Shown here in pieces: positions 28,391 through 37,520 of a stretch of DNA of 64,000 nt (position 1 is its first letter; the number at the start of each line of letters is the position of its first letter). The notes beneath the pieces were generated by a model that was not told where the DNA came from, did no database searches, and saw only the letters and a program-made list of their open reading frames with translations. Both the position numbers and the translations under genes were made by a program. The DNA is from Candidatus Nitrosotalea sp. TS (GTDB taxonomy: Archaea; Thermoproteota; Nitrososphaeria; Nitrososphaerales; Nitrosopumilaceae). The stretch spans positions 124,001 to 188,000 of the forward strand of contig NZ_RCMB01000007.1 in NCBI RefSeq assembly GCF_011319465.1, given 5' to 3'.

Positions 28391-28640
28391 CGTTTTTTCT
28401 TCCACAGTCCCTTTAAAATGCCTTGACAATATACTTCACGGACTCATTGTACGCAATTGTTATAATTTTCAAATGACTTGACCAATCCGTAGGAAAAGTC
28501 GATCTTTCAACTAGCTTGCAAAATTACTACTCTGGCACTTATGCCAGATCTTGCCAGTGTTTAAGACAGAATTCCAATTCGGAATCAGAAAAAGCAGTAT
28601 TGTTCCACAGTTTTTTTGTATTGTACCAACAAGCACAGGT

Positions 28641-28925
28641 ATGGGAAATAATTACGGAATGGAAAAAGTGCTAGTAGGTTTAGCCATAGAACATACCCTT
28701 TTGCAGATCGGCAAACCTGTCTTCGATAAGGTTGAAAATCAATTTCAAAGGAAATACCAACACTCCCTAATAGACGGCTATGACTATCCACAGTACCTAA
28801 ATGAGATCTTAAGAGAAGTTTTCGGCAAATCCCATTCAGACATAATAAAATCCATCGAAGAGTTCCTCGAAGAATTCAAGCATGATCAACCAATAGAGAC
28901 ATTCATCGAAAAAATAAAGCAATAA
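28641..28925 (+). CDS. NitrOD5-like (DUF3227-like) helical domain protein
   Basis: About 94 residues, MEKVLVGLAIEHTLLQIGKP, then YPQYLNEILREVFGKSHSDI and a final helix. The pattern aiehtLxxiGxxvxdxVexxF...yPxyLnxiLrxvFG resembles the output domain that I recall as NitrOD5 in Nitrososphaerota signalling proteins; the family name is from memory. ATG 28641 is chosen because the sequence upstream in frame is not conserved in character. It stands alone here, without a receiver domain. Confidence 0.5.
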   Translation: MGNNYGMEKVLVGLAIEHTLLQIGKPVFDKVENQFQRKYQHSLIDGYDYPQYLNEILREVFGKSHSDIIKSIEEFLEEFKHDQPIETFIEKIKQ

Positions 28926-28979
28926 GCAGGTACAAAAATCTAAAACATGCCCAGTTTTCAGGCAAGTTTGAAGGCAGTT

Positions 28980-29135
28980 TTACCTACCAGACATACTCCA
29001 CTTTTCTTCTTGATTCATCTTTAGTATTTTTTCAATTGAAATGTCGCTGTGGTCTTTGCTCAGATGTGTTGTATATTCAAGAAGGCTAGTGAATTTCTGC
29101 TTGCAGATAGGACAATCTTTCTCAAATCCAGTCAT
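28980..29135 (-). CDS. Small C2H2 zinc-finger protein, 51 aa
   Basis: Encodes MTGFEKDCPICKQKF, then LEYTTHLSKDH: a CxxC and HxxxxH pair with 12 residues between, the eukaryotic-type C2H2 finger, with the hydrophobic core residues in place (F, L). A charged helix follows. GTG 29141 is an alternative start. It is a probable nucleic-acid-binding protein; C2H2 fingers of this size occur in several archaea. Confidence 0.65.
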   Translation of the reverse strand: MTGFEKDCPICKQKFTSLLEYTTHLSKDHSDISIEKILKMNQEEKWSMSGR

Positions 29136-29141
29136 TGCCAC

Positions 29142-29530
29142 CTTGAAAATAGGAATTTTTCTATTTTAATGTATGCCAGATTATCACGTACATGATTTTT
29201 CAAACTTTTCTCATCATGGTAATCATTCAAGCATTTTCATTTATGCCAGTAGCAGCAAAGTCTCACTTGAATGGCATTATTTTAGGCGCAATTTTGAAAT
29301 TGCAGCAAGGATATTTTTCTGAATTATTTTGTCATACATGCTTGGTATAATATTGTTATAGTGGAGTTGCTTGATTTTAGATTCTTAATTTTTCCTGTAA
29401 CAATTATCTTTCCTTTTAATTTCTTGTGTAGTGCAAGTGCGTTCTTTGAGTTCTGGTCAGAAACCATATGCTATCACTCTAACACCTGTCTTCTAAGTCT
29501 TTTAATCATTCTTGCAAAATGGGACAGCTA
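29142..29530. other. Gene-poor stretch, 389 bp
   Basis: AT-rich with no convincing gene. A plus-strand frame of 45 codons from about 29218 and a hydrophobic frame running into 29531-29639 exist, but the latter overlaps the RHH gene and has atypical composition. No palindrome or tRNA-like fold was seen. Confidence 0.4.
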
Positions 29531-30088
29531 TTACCTATCGTCGTTGCACGCATATTTTTTATCAAGTCGATATATGATGGTATTTTCTGTTAAATCAAAT
29601 CTCACATTGCATTCAAGCTCCTTGAACGCAGCATCATAAAATGTCTTGAAATGTTTGGACCATTTTAGCCCCATATCATGACGCATGATAAACTTGATTT
29701 CATCCTTATCTTCCAATTGGGTAAAGCTAAAGCCGGCAGCCTTTGCCCTGCCGCGTAAAACAGATATCCATTCCCATACATCGTATTTTCCTTTCATTGC
29801 AAATAGCATATCTCTTGAAACATGTTTTCCTTTTTCCTCAGCAATGCCTAGAATTGTCTTATCATCGAGTTTATCAAACCAAGATGTGAGAAGCGCTTTT
29901 GGCACTGGCACCCACCCAGATTTTGATGCCACGATATCCCAATCTACGGCATGCGCCAAGAGTTGATTGACAAGCGCATTTAGGGTAATCCTCTCAAATG
30001 TGGCATGAGATTTTATCTTGTCAAGAACCTCCTTGTCTATCCTAAATGTTACTGTCTTGTTCTTCTCGATTGCAGATTCATCGTCCAT
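29531..30088 (-). CDS. Ribbon-helix-helix N-terminal protein of unknown function
   Basis: Residues 10-48 (KTVTFRIDKEVLDKIKSHATFERITLNALVNQLL) match a ribbon-helix-helix DNA-binding unit. The other 130 residues include WVPVPKALLTSWFDKLDDKT, a helical region and MRHDMGLKWSKHFKTFYDAAF, a mixed fold. The layout is conserved in style among Nitrososphaerota, but I know no function. It may be a transcription factor. ATG 30088. Confidence 0.7.
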   Translation of the reverse strand: MDDESAIEKNKTVTFRIDKEVLDKIKSHATFERITLNALVNQLLAHAVDWDIVASKSGWVPVPKALLTSWFDKLDDKTILGIAEEKGKHVSRDMLFAMKGKYDVWEWISVLRGRAKAAGFSFTQLEDKDEIKFIMRHDMGLKWSKHFKTFYDAAFKELECNVRFDLTENTIIYRLDKKYACNDDR

Positions 30089-30197
30089 GATACAGTTTTT
30101 GTTGCTTGCATACTGATTAATATTGCGAAACAGAGTTCATTTGGACTCATTTGTAATATAGCCAGACATGTCATTTTGGCGCCTGGCCAACTACAGG

Positions 30198-30599
30198 CTA
30201 GTGTCGGATTTCAGAAGCCACGATATTGTATTTGCCTAATTGATTTTTCATCATATCACGGAATTGTTTTGAATTGATCTTTTGAATCAAAGGCGTGCAA
30301 TCCATGCCCTTTTTTGCAATGGCAATTATTACATTTGAAAATATAGGTATTGATATAAATTTTAATTTGCTTCTTTCTGTCGCGATATAGTTAACAGTTC
30401 CCAATTCTTCGTCAAAATCAGCATACATAGAATGCTGCAGTCTTGTACCCATGCATAATATCTCCATCTTTTCTTTACTCAAATCAAGATTTTTTGGTGC
30501 TTGCTCTAGTATTCTACCTTGAGCATTTATGATTCCAATATACTCCAAATTGTATTTTAACAACGAATTGAGATGATCTGCTAAATCTTTCTCTTCCAT
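30198..30599 (-). CDS. DUF6659-like (roadblock-like) protein
   Basis: 133 residues: LKYNLEYIGIINAQGRILEQ, then MGTRLQHSMYADFDEELGTV, IATERSKLKFISIPIF and IIAIAKKGMDC. The same core order (I-x-GIIN-x-x-G, then M-x-TRLQ, L-G-x-V-x-Y, ER-x-K) recurs in the cluster at 58 kb. The fold is likely roadblock/longin-like. Function unknown. Start ATG 30599. Confidence 0.65.
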   Translation of the reverse strand: MEEKDLADHLNSLLKYNLEYIGIINAQGRILEQAPKNLDLSKEKMEILCMGTRLQHSMYADFDEELGTVNYIATERSKLKFISIPIFSNVIIAIAKKGMDCTPLIQKINSKQFRDMMKNQLGKYNIVASEIRH

Positions 30600-30704
30600 G
30601 TAATCACATGGTTGCTCTTATGCTAAAAAAGGAGAGCACTATTATGCACTAGAATGCAATACAAGAGATCCTAGAGAATAAAATCAAATGTCACAATCTC
30701 AATA

Positions 30705-32090
30705 TCATTCGACATGATGTTGTACTGTCAACTGGTCATAGAATCGCACTGACTTGATATTGACAAATTCCAACATGCCGTATCTTGACAATTCTCTTCC
30801 AAAACCACTTTGTTTTACTCCACCAAAAGGTATTCTTGGATCAGAGACAACAACGTTGTTTACTGCAACAAGTCCAGATTCAACCAATCGTGACAGCTTG
30901 TCAGCTTTGTCCAGATTCTGAGTCCAGATACTCCCACCTAGGCCAAATTGTGACTCGTTAGCAAGGCGTATTGCCTCCATCTCATCTTCCACTATAGTTA
31001 CTGGTGCAACTGGCCCAAATGCTTCCTCTTGTGCCATACGCATCTTTGGGGTAACATTACCAAGTATTGTAGGACTGTAGAAATACCCCTTGCCGTTCAT
31101 CCTCTTGCCGCCAGCTAGTACCTCAGCGCCTTTGTCTACGGCATCTTTTACAAGTTCTTCTATCTTTTCAAGGCCTGCAGAATTTACCATGGGTCCTATG
31201 TCAGTATCTTCAGATGTTGGGTCACCCACTTTGAGCTTCTCTGTTTTTTGAACAAATTTTTCAATGAATTCTTTAGCAAGATTCTTTGTAACAAAAAATC
31301 TTTTTGATGCAATACAGCTTTGTCCACAGTTGATAAAACGTCCCTTGACTGCTCCTGTAGATGCCTTTTCAGCATCAGCATCAGAACACACTATGAAAGG
31401 ATCGCTGCCGCCTAGTTCCAGCACACATTTTTTTATTTTAGATGTGGCCCGCTGTGCTACTTTGGAACCAGCCATATTACTACCAGTAAATGTCACAGCA
31501 TTAACAGAGTCTATGAGTTGTTCTGCCATCGTAGAATCAGCAATGGCAGTTTGGAAAACTCCCTCAGGTATACCAGCTTTTAGGAACATGTTTTCAATTT
31601 CTATGCCGCATTGCATTGTGGCACTAGCAGGTTTTAGAACAACGGTATTTCCTGCCATTAGTGAAGGAGCTGCAAACCTCAAAGCTTGCCAGTACGGAAA
31701 GTTCCATGGCATTATACTTCCAATTACCCCAATTGGTTCAAACGCAATGAAGCTCTTTCTAGCATCAGTGTTTATGGATTCATCGTGAAGAAAGGTTTCG
31801 CTGTTATCTGCATAAAACTCCATCACCCAAGCACACTTTTCAACTTCGGATAGTGATTCCTTGATTGCTTTGCCCATCTCTTTTGTAGCAGTGAGTGCCA
31901 ATTGTTGCTTGTTCTTTCGTAAAACATCAGCAAAAATATTGATAAAATCGGATCTTCTTTTAATATCCTTTTTCCAGTCAGAAAAAGCCTTTTTTGACTT
32001 TACAATTTTTTTATCCAGTTCCTCCTTTGTTATGACATTGTATTGTGCCAAAACTTCTTCCGTGGTAGGATTAATTGTCTTGATTACCAT
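30705..32090 (-). CDS. NAD(P)-dependent aldehyde dehydrogenase, succinate-semialdehyde type
   Basis: A 461-residue class I ALDH. Glu in LELGGSDPF and the nucleophile Cys in NCGQSCIASKR are both present, as are MPWNFPYWQ (NAD region) and the C-terminal PFGGVKQSGFGRE. It oxidises or reduces an aldehyde such as succinate semialdehyde, which would connect to the 3-hydroxypropionate/4-hydroxybutyrate cycle or to PHA-related C4 units; substrate specificity is inferred from family and context. ATG 32090 gives the normal N-terminus MVIKTINPTTEEVL. It lies next to the PHA cluster. Confidence 0.9.
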   Translation of the reverse strand: MVIKTINPTTEEVLAQYNVITKEELDKKIVKSKKAFSDWKKDIKRRSDFINIFADVLRKNKQQLALTATKEMGKAIKESLSEVEKCAWVMEFYADNSETFLHDESINTDARKSFIAFEPIGVIGSIMPWNFPYWQALRFAAPSLMAGNTVVLKPASATMQCGIEIENMFLKAGIPEGVFQTAIADSTMAEQLIDSVNAVTFTGSNMAGSKVAQRATSKIKKCVLELGGSDPFIVCSDADAEKASTGAVKGRFINCGQSCIASKRFFVTKNLAKEFIEKFVQKTEKLKVGDPTSEDTDIGPMVNSAGLEKIEELVKDAVDKGAEVLAGGKRMNGKGYFYSPTILGNVTPKMRMAQEEAFGPVAPVTIVEDEMEAIRLANESQFGLGGSIWTQNLDKADKLSRLVESGLVAVNNVVVSDPRIPFGGVKQSGFGRELSRYGMLEFVNIKSVRFYDQLTVQHHVE

Positions 32091-32197
32091 ATCAGAGTAA
32101 GATACGGGGTCGTATATAATCTTCCAACTACCTAGTTGCAAGTGAACAATTTGCAATTTTTGAAGCTTTTAATATTTTGGTCAATAACGCATAGCAT

Positions 32198-33297
32198 ATG
32201 CAATCGCTCTCTTCTCGCGAAAAACAAAACCTGCAATTTGAGACAGTCCTTGTCTTGCAGGGAGGAGGATCCCTTGGAGCCTACGAATGCGGTGTCTACA
32301 AGGCATTGCATAGACACGGAATCGAGTTTGATATAGTAGCAGGAACTTCCATTGGAGCAGTTAATGCGTCAATTATCACAGGAAGTAAAAGTGACGAACC
32401 AGCAAAGGCATTAGAAGAATTTTGGCTTGATCTGGCAGAAGGTGTAACTTCGCCTGGCTTACCTGACAATATACGACCATACTTTGCATCAATGTATTCT
32501 GCAGTTTTTGGAAATCCCAAAATGTTCTTTCCAAAATGGTTTATTCCCAGTGCAGATTATTTTATGCCATATTTTTGGCAGTACATGTACGACATCACCC
32601 CCCTCAAGAAGACACTAGATCAGTATGTCGATTTTCAAAAGATTCAGAGTCCTAAAAGACCAAGGCTCATAATAACATCTACAGATATCCAAAATGCAAA
32701 GCCCTCTGTTTTTGATAACAAATATGACCACATTGAAGCAGATCACGTACTTGCCAGTGCAGGATATCCATTTTACGGCATATCGTGGACCCAAAAAAGT
32801 GGAAAATATCTCTGGGATGGAACCCTTCTAAGTAATACACCTCTTCGCGAGGTGATAAATGCTTCACCAAAACTCGACAAGAATGTCTATGTCGTTGATC
32901 TATTTCCAAAAAATCAGCCCGAGATTCCAAATAACATGTTTGAGGTCTGGCACAGAGCAAGAGACATCATGCACACTGACAAGACAGAGAACAACATACA
33001 CATGTCAAAGACAATCACTCGCTACTTGAAATTAATACGAGAAATGCATGATATTCTTAGCTCTTCTACACTTGACGAAAAAGACAAATCCAAACTTCGC
33101 ATTGTTAGAACAGGAATATCACAAACTTGCCTCAGAACGAGGTAGCATCATAAATCAGATAGTAAGAATACAGCGTCACTGAGCATGTTCATTTTCTCTT
33201 AGAAGATGCAGATTTTTCAGTTGCCACAATAAAAGAATTAATAGAAAAAGGCGAAAAAGATGCAAAAGAAGCGCTTGTTACCAACAACGTAGAATAG
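32198..33297 (+). CDS. Patatin-like serine hydrolase, possible PHA depolymerase (two frame breaks)
   Basis: Patatin signature: oxyanion motif GGGSLGAYECG at residue 22, nucleophile Ser51 in GTSIGAVNAS, and the catalytic Asp in WDGTLLSNTP. Patatins cleave acyl esters. A patatin-like enzyme, PhaZh1, depolymerises PHA in Haloferax, so a similar role here is attractive given the neighbours. Breaks near 33113 (extra A) and 33176 (extra C) conceal a C-terminal region EYHKLASERGSIINQIVRIQ and then EHVHFLLEDADF; the catalytic part is unaffected. Confidence 0.82.
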
Positions 33298-33402
33298 CAA
33301 GCCATAAGACAAAAGCCAAAAAATCGACCAAAGACAATTTACACGTGGTCAAATGATTATAACGAAAAAGACTTATCATACATGCTTTCTCCCTACGTAT
33401 AG

Positions 33403-34200
33403 TTGCAAACCAAGTTTGCAGATGTTTGGGGGCATAAAGTAAGATACCTAGAGGAGGGCAAGTCAGGCAAAACGATCCTCCTCATACACGGATTAGGCGG
33501 TTCTGCAGAGAGATGGTTAAAAATCATCCCTAGCCTGAGTTCAAAATACAGGGTTATTGCACCAGATATGATTGGTTTTGGGCATAGCGACAAGCCGTCA
33601 TTGGATTACACAATAGAGTTTTTTGGCAAATTTCTATCTGCCTTTATTGATACACTGGATCTGAAAACAGCTATTCTTGTGGGCACGTCTCTTGGCGGTC
33701 AAATTGCAGCAGAATGTACCAATACCAACAGATCCATAGAGAAGCTAGTCCTTGTTGCCCCTTCCGGAGCCATGAAACGATCTACTGCAGCAGTTGACGC
33801 ATACATGATGGCGGCTCTTTATCCCAATAATTCAAGTGCCAGAATCGCGTTTGAAATGATGTCTAATTCAGGCACAGTTGACGAATTTACAGTATCCGAT
33901 TTTGTAAAAAGAATGTCCATTCCAAACGCAAAGCTTGCGTTTATCTCTTCAGTTCTAGGAATAAAGAACTCGAAGATAGATGAGAGTTTGCAGAAGATTA
34001 TGGTGCCCACATTATTGGTGTGGGGAAAAGAAGACAGAGTCATACCCATCGAATATGCAAAGCAATTTGTCTCCTCAATTAGAGATTGTAAATTCTTAGA
34101 ATTTGAGGACTGCGGCCACCTACCACATGTGGAAAAACCAGACATTTTCTCCGAGTCAATACTGGAATTCCTAGATTCAAGGCTCGTTGTGGCCAAGTAA
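33403..34200 (+). CDS. Alpha/beta hydrolase 1
   Basis: Complete 265-residue alpha/beta hydrolase: oxyanion HGLGGSAERW, nucleophile Ser96 in VGTSLGGQ, Asp in WGKEDRVIP and His in CGHLPHVEKP. Such enzymes cleave esters; the position next to patatin and phasin genes suggests hydrolysis of PHA oligomers (inference). It begins at TTG 33403 and ends 70 bp before the phasin gene. A paralogue is at 37521-38302. Confidence 0.88.
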   Translation: MQTKFADVWGHKVRYLEEGKSGKTILLIHGLGGSAERWLKIIPSLSSKYRVIAPDMIGFGHSDKPSLDYTIEFFGKFLSAFIDTLDLKTAILVGTSLGGQIAAECTNTNRSIEKLVLVAPSGAMKRSTAAVDAYMMAALYPNNSSARIAFEMMSNSGTVDEFTVSDFVKRMSIPNAKLAFISSVLGIKNSKIDESLQKIMVPTLLVWGKEDRVIPIEYAKQFVSSIRDCKFLEFEDCGHLPHVEKPDIFSESILEFLDSRLVVAK

Positions 34201-34218
34201 GAGTTAAATACCATTTGT

Positions 34219-34246
34219 TGGTAACTATTACCAATGACTGGTAATA
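34219..34246. promoter_or_regulatory. Operator-like repeat before the phasin/AbrB gene
   Basis: TATTACCA and TGGTAATA form a perfect 8-bp inverted repeat with 5-bp spacer (34226-34246), and a third half-site TGGTAA lies at 34219-34224. The stretch sits 10-40 bp downstream of a TATA-like TTAAATA (34204-34210) and before ATG 34271, where a repressor would block transcription. The AbrB-like product of the next gene is the obvious candidate (inference). Confidence 0.6.
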
Positions 34247-34270
34247 ACAACCAATACGATCCTGACTGAG

Positions 34271-34654
34271 ATGTTCCACGAATGGATACAAAGGAGTGGA
34301 AAGGCACAGATGGATTTCATGAAGACTTTTGGCGAGATGATGAGCAGAAACAACCAAGTCAATCCACTTGACACATTAAAAGAGATAACAAACAAGACTA
34401 CCAAAGCACAGTCCGATTTTGTCCAAAATTTTACAGATATGCAGTCAAAAGGCATGTACAACATGTTCAACCCTTCACAACTACTACCCTCGCTCCTATC
34501 ATGGGGTACTTTCAAAACATCAGTAGGAAGTAATGGTCGCATTTCGATACCGGAAGCAGAACGAGAGGCGCTTGGAATCAAGGAAGAAGACCTTGTGCAA
34601 GTAATCGTCATACCGGTCGAAAGGAGAAAACAAAAAGCGGAGGTGAAAGAATGA
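34271..34654 (+). CDS. Phasin-like protein with C-terminal AbrB domain
   Basis: The N-terminal 80 residues are amphipathic helix typical of PHA granule-associated proteins (MFHEWIQRSGKAQMDFMKTF, KEITNKTTKAQSDFVQNF). The C-terminal 45 residues (SVGSNGRISIPEAEREALGI, DLVQVIVIP) are an AbrB/SpoVT DNA-binding swapped-hairpin. This combines granule binding with DNA binding, the logic of PHA regulators such as PhaR. Its stop overlaps the next ATG (ATGA), giving a two-gene operon. Confidence 0.7.
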   Translation: MFHEWIQRSGKAQMDFMKTFGEMMSRNNQVNPLDTLKEITNKTTKAQSDFVQNFTDMQSKGMYNMFNPSQLLPSLLSWGTFKTSVGSNGRISIPEAEREALGIKEEDLVQVIVIPVERRKQKAEVKE

Positions 34655-35067
34655 GTAAGACAACAGAGACAAAAGAAATCTTTGCAGTGTACAAGCAGAA
34701 TGTTAACCGATGCTTTGATGAAGCAGAGAAAAATGTTGCACAGTGTTTACAAGCAGTAACTAACCTACAGCAAGAATATGCAACAGCATGTAAAAACACA
34801 ATCGAGAACGCAATATCAATGCAACAGGAATACGCTTCACGAACAGGTCTATCTACTAACGTACCATCAGCATACTTCAAAATAGTAAATGATGCAACAG
34901 AAGAGATAGTCAAGACAGGTTCCGTTCAGAGCAAAGCAGTGCTTGCAACAATTGATGCAATCAGACAAAATGTAAAGACATTCAACGACAATACAAAATC
35001 ATTTTCTGATATGAACGCAAACATACTGCAATCTTGGTTCTCAGCATGGACACCAACAAGAAATTAG
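34651..35067 (+). CDS. phaP: Phasin-like protein
   Basis: A 138-residue all-helical protein with regular amphipathic repeats (NRCFDEAEKNVAQCLQAVTN, MQQEYASRTGLS, ATIDAIRQNVKTFNDNTKSF), as in phasins that coat PHA granules. It is translationally coupled to the AbrB-fused phasin and ends convergent with phaC. Assignment rests on helical pattern and location, not on a strict motif. Confidence 0.65.
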   Translation: MSKTTETKEIFAVYKQNVNRCFDEAEKNVAQCLQAVTNLQQEYATACKNTIENAISMQQEYASRTGLSTNVPSAYFKIVNDATEEIVKTGSVQSKAVLATIDAIRQNVKTFNDNTKSFSDMNANILQSWFSAWTPTRN

Positions 35068-35096
35068 TTAGTAACTAACTATTTTTTTTATTTTTC
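35065..35096. terminator. Bidirectional terminator between phaP and phaC
   Basis: TAGTTA/TAACTA with a 5-nt loop at 35065-35081 overlaps the phaP stop and is followed by a T run at 35082-35089 on the plus strand. It serves the convergent ends of phaP and phaC; the dyad makes a weak hairpin in both directions. Confidence 0.5.
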
Positions 35097-36174
35097 AGAT
35101 CTTTCTTTTATCCATTGACCTAGTTCTGGCAGTACCTTTTTTTGAGAAAACGAGCTTGCTATCATGCCTACATGTCCTGTGGCATACATTCTCAATGTTT
35201 TGTCTTCGCTTGATACGGCATAGTGTATTGGCATACTACATTCTGGAGATACCAAATGATCTCCCACTGCCACCTGAGTAAATACAGGCATTGAGATGTT
35301 TTTGAGATTTATCTGTCTGCCAGATACATGCATCTGGTTTCTAATCAATAAATTGTCTTGATAGACATTCTTCACCCATTCCCTGAAAAGCTCGCCTGGT
35401 ATAGGAGGGGTGTCACTTAGCCATTTTTCTACGCGGATAAAGTTTTCAACATACTCTTTGTTGTGGATATTTTTAAAGAATTGAGCATATTTTTCAAGAC
35501 CTTGTTCAAAGGGTTTGAGAATAGAGAACACATAATACATGAATTCAGGCGGTACGTTGCCTACGATATCTGCCATCTTGTCCACATCCATGTGTTTTGC
35601 CAAGTTTGCTACTACTGTACTATCCCGACTGCCGTCAATTACCGGTGCCGTTAAAATCAAGTTTTTTATTTTTTCAGGATACAATGATGCATAAACTGTG
35701 GCCAGAGTTCCCCCCCGTACAGTATCCTTGCATTGAGACCTTGTCGACACCTGATTCGTTAAGAATAAAGTCTACACAATTGTCCATGTAACCGTTCACA
35801 TAGTCATCAAAACCCAGAAACCTATCCATAGTAGTTGGAGTCCCCCAATCTATTAGATATACATCCAAACCTTGTTCCAACATATTTTTAACCCAGCTTT
35901 TTTGCGGATGAATATCCAGTATATGATATCGATTTATCAAAGCATATGTGATCAGAAGAGGCGTTTTTACCTGTTTTTGTTGCGTAGAATTAAAATGCAA
36001 TAATCTCATTTTTCCTTCAGAATATACAACATCATACGGGGTCATTCCCAAGCTAATCTCATCTGGTGCGGCAACCAATTTTGGTGCGTCAAGAATATTT
36101 CGGTTCATTTGCAGGAACTCTTCCAATATTCTTGGATCTATCCTAAGTTCACTTTCCATTTTCATTTCCTCCAT
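35088..36174 (-). CDS. phaC: Poly(3-hydroxyalkanoate) synthase subunit PhaC (one frame break)
   Basis: PhaC polymerises hydroxyacyl-CoA into PHA. The lipase-like box GYCTGG carries the nucleophile Cys152, with VAVGDHLVSP (Asp) and ATGHVGM (His) downstream. About 360 residues fits class III, which needs PhaE, encoded just upstream with a 26-bp overlap. A run of seven G directly after the box (35709-35716) shifts the frame; with six G the protein continues GTLATVYASLYPEK. Either a homopolymer error or a real inactivating slip. Confidence 0.88.
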
Positions 36175-36727
36175 GATTAGCTATTTTTTCAAGTTTGGCA
36201 ACTCTTTTTCGCAATAAGTGTAATTCTTTGTACAGCTCGTCAATTTCTTTCTTTGTAGGCATGTTAACAGTCTCCAGCATAAGCGATGTCACATTATTCC
36301 AGTGTTTTGCAAGTTCAAGTTCGCTTGATACTAGTTTTCCAAAGTTTTCTGCAAATTCTAGAGAATCAAATAGTCTTGTAAAGTAATTTTCGAATATGTC
36401 TATCCAGATACGCTTGGTAGCATCAAGATGTTCAGTGTCTGTTGGAATCTCTGGCACTTTTTTGCTAAATTGTTTTTGTGCCTCATTCCACGTATCTGTG
36501 AGCTGTTTATAATATTCTCCAAGGCTTGTGTTAAATTCAGCCAGTTCTTGGTTGATTTCTATCATTTCTGCGCTAACCTTCTTGGCATTAACGCCTAGTT
36601 TCCTAAATGGTCCTGTGGACATGAGCGATTGCGGCCTACTTGACATCAAGGATATCAAATCCGTCCAAAATAGTGAGACGTGTTTGTAATATCCTAATGA
36701 TTTCTTATACTCTTCCGTAGAACTCAT
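36149..36727 (-). CDS. phaE: PHA synthase subunit PhaE
   Basis: 192 residues, mostly helical, with a proline-poor helical core and the C-terminal motif MPTKKEIDELYKELHLLRKRVAKLEK that is typical of PhaE-type partners of class III synthases. It stabilises and activates PhaC. It overlaps phaC by 26 bp and heads the operon. Some 215 bp of promoter-like AT-rich sequence separates it from the divergent gene at 36944. Confidence 0.8.
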   Translation of the reverse strand: MSSTEEYKKSLGYYKHVSLFWTDLISLMSSRPQSLMSTGPFRKLGVNAKKVSAEMIEINQELAEFNTSLGEYYKQLTDTWNEAQKQFSKKVPEIPTDTEHLDATKRIWIDIFENYFTRLFDSLEFAENFGKLVSSELELAKHWNNVTSLMLETVNMPTKKEIDELYKELHLLRKRVAKLEKIANHGGNENGK

Positions 36728-36943
36728 TAAGTGTATTAAGTAACATTCACATCTTATAGAGATTGCTACGCGGCATTGAGAGAAGGATCTCAGAACGTCT
36801 CATCGATATTAAATAATGATTAACAAAGTTAAGGAGTGGTTGTAATTGCAGATATTTGGCATAATAGATTTAACTGCGCAGTGCGAATCTTGATGTTTTG
36901 GACCTGCAAATCATTAAAAGATACCTAGTGTCACAGTAATACA

Positions 36944-37402
36944 ATGACGCAAAAAAGACCACAGCCTACAAAACCTGACACTGTAGAAAACAAGTCAACG
37001 ATTTCTGTTTGTGATATCATACACACTAATGCCAATAATGTAATTGAAAAGATGGAATCTCTTTTACCCATAAACATGCAGATGTATTCTGATTTTTATA
37101 CAGAATATTTACATTCTCTGCAAGATCTTTTTGGTGCATGTTACATAGCAGAAAATGAAATCTTGTCCAAGATGGGAATTGATCAGAAGACTCTACAATC
37201 CTTTGACACATATGCCAAAACAGTTGCCAGATCAACAATTTTTCAAATCGAAATGGCCAACAATATCCAAAAGACATATTTACAGACTCAGATATCGTCC
37301 ATCAAAACACTTGATGAATACATACGTCTTGCACTTGATTACTACTCAAGGATGCTTTCCAGATCTCTTGGTACTCCTTTTCAGAAAATTTCAAATCACT
37401 AA
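36944..37402 (+). CDS. Phasin-like, PHA-associated protein
   Basis: A 152-residue helical protein with a short disordered Lys/Thr/Pro N-terminus, then amphipathic helices (ANNVIEKMESLLPINMQMYS, TYAKTVARSTIFQIEMANNI). It resembles the two phasin-like neighbours in composition and length. It sits divergent from phaE with which it may share regulation. No catalytic motif. Confidence 0.55.
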   Translation: MTQKRPQPTKPDTVENKSTISVCDIIHTNANNVIEKMESLLPINMQMYSDFYTEYLHSLQDLFGACYIAENEILSKMGIDQKTLQSFDTYAKTVARSTIFQIEMANNIQKTYLQTQISSIKTLDEYIRLALDYYSRMLSRSLGTPFQKISNH

Positions 37403-37452
37403 GTTTTCTGTTTCGCAAGATAATATTTTAAATTACATCTAGACTCAATTAG

Positions 37453-37468
37453 TTGCCAAAATTGGCAA
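37453..37468. promoter_or_regulatory. Perfect 16-bp palindrome before alpha/beta hydrolase 2
   Basis: TTGCCAAAATTGGCAA reads the same on both strands, and lies 53 bp upstream of ATG 37521. It is a likely operator for the hydrolase gene. It resembles the TTACCA half-sites at 34219-34246 only in its CCA core. Confidence 0.5.
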
Positions 37469-37520
37469 ATAATATAGATTGACAAAAACTTATGTCGTGA
37501 TAAAATTGACCAAATCATAC

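Noticed and set aside
29361-29639. Plus-strand hydrophobic frame containing AKWDSYYL, reminiscent of membrane mannosyltransferases.
   Set aside because: It overlaps the end of the RHH gene, has poor composition and no ribosome site; the match is one short motif, so chance is more likely.
36149-36174. Overlap between phaC and phaE as a sign of gene fusion.
   Set aside because: A 26-bp overlap of distinct frames is normal operon coupling; both proteins have their own typical ends.
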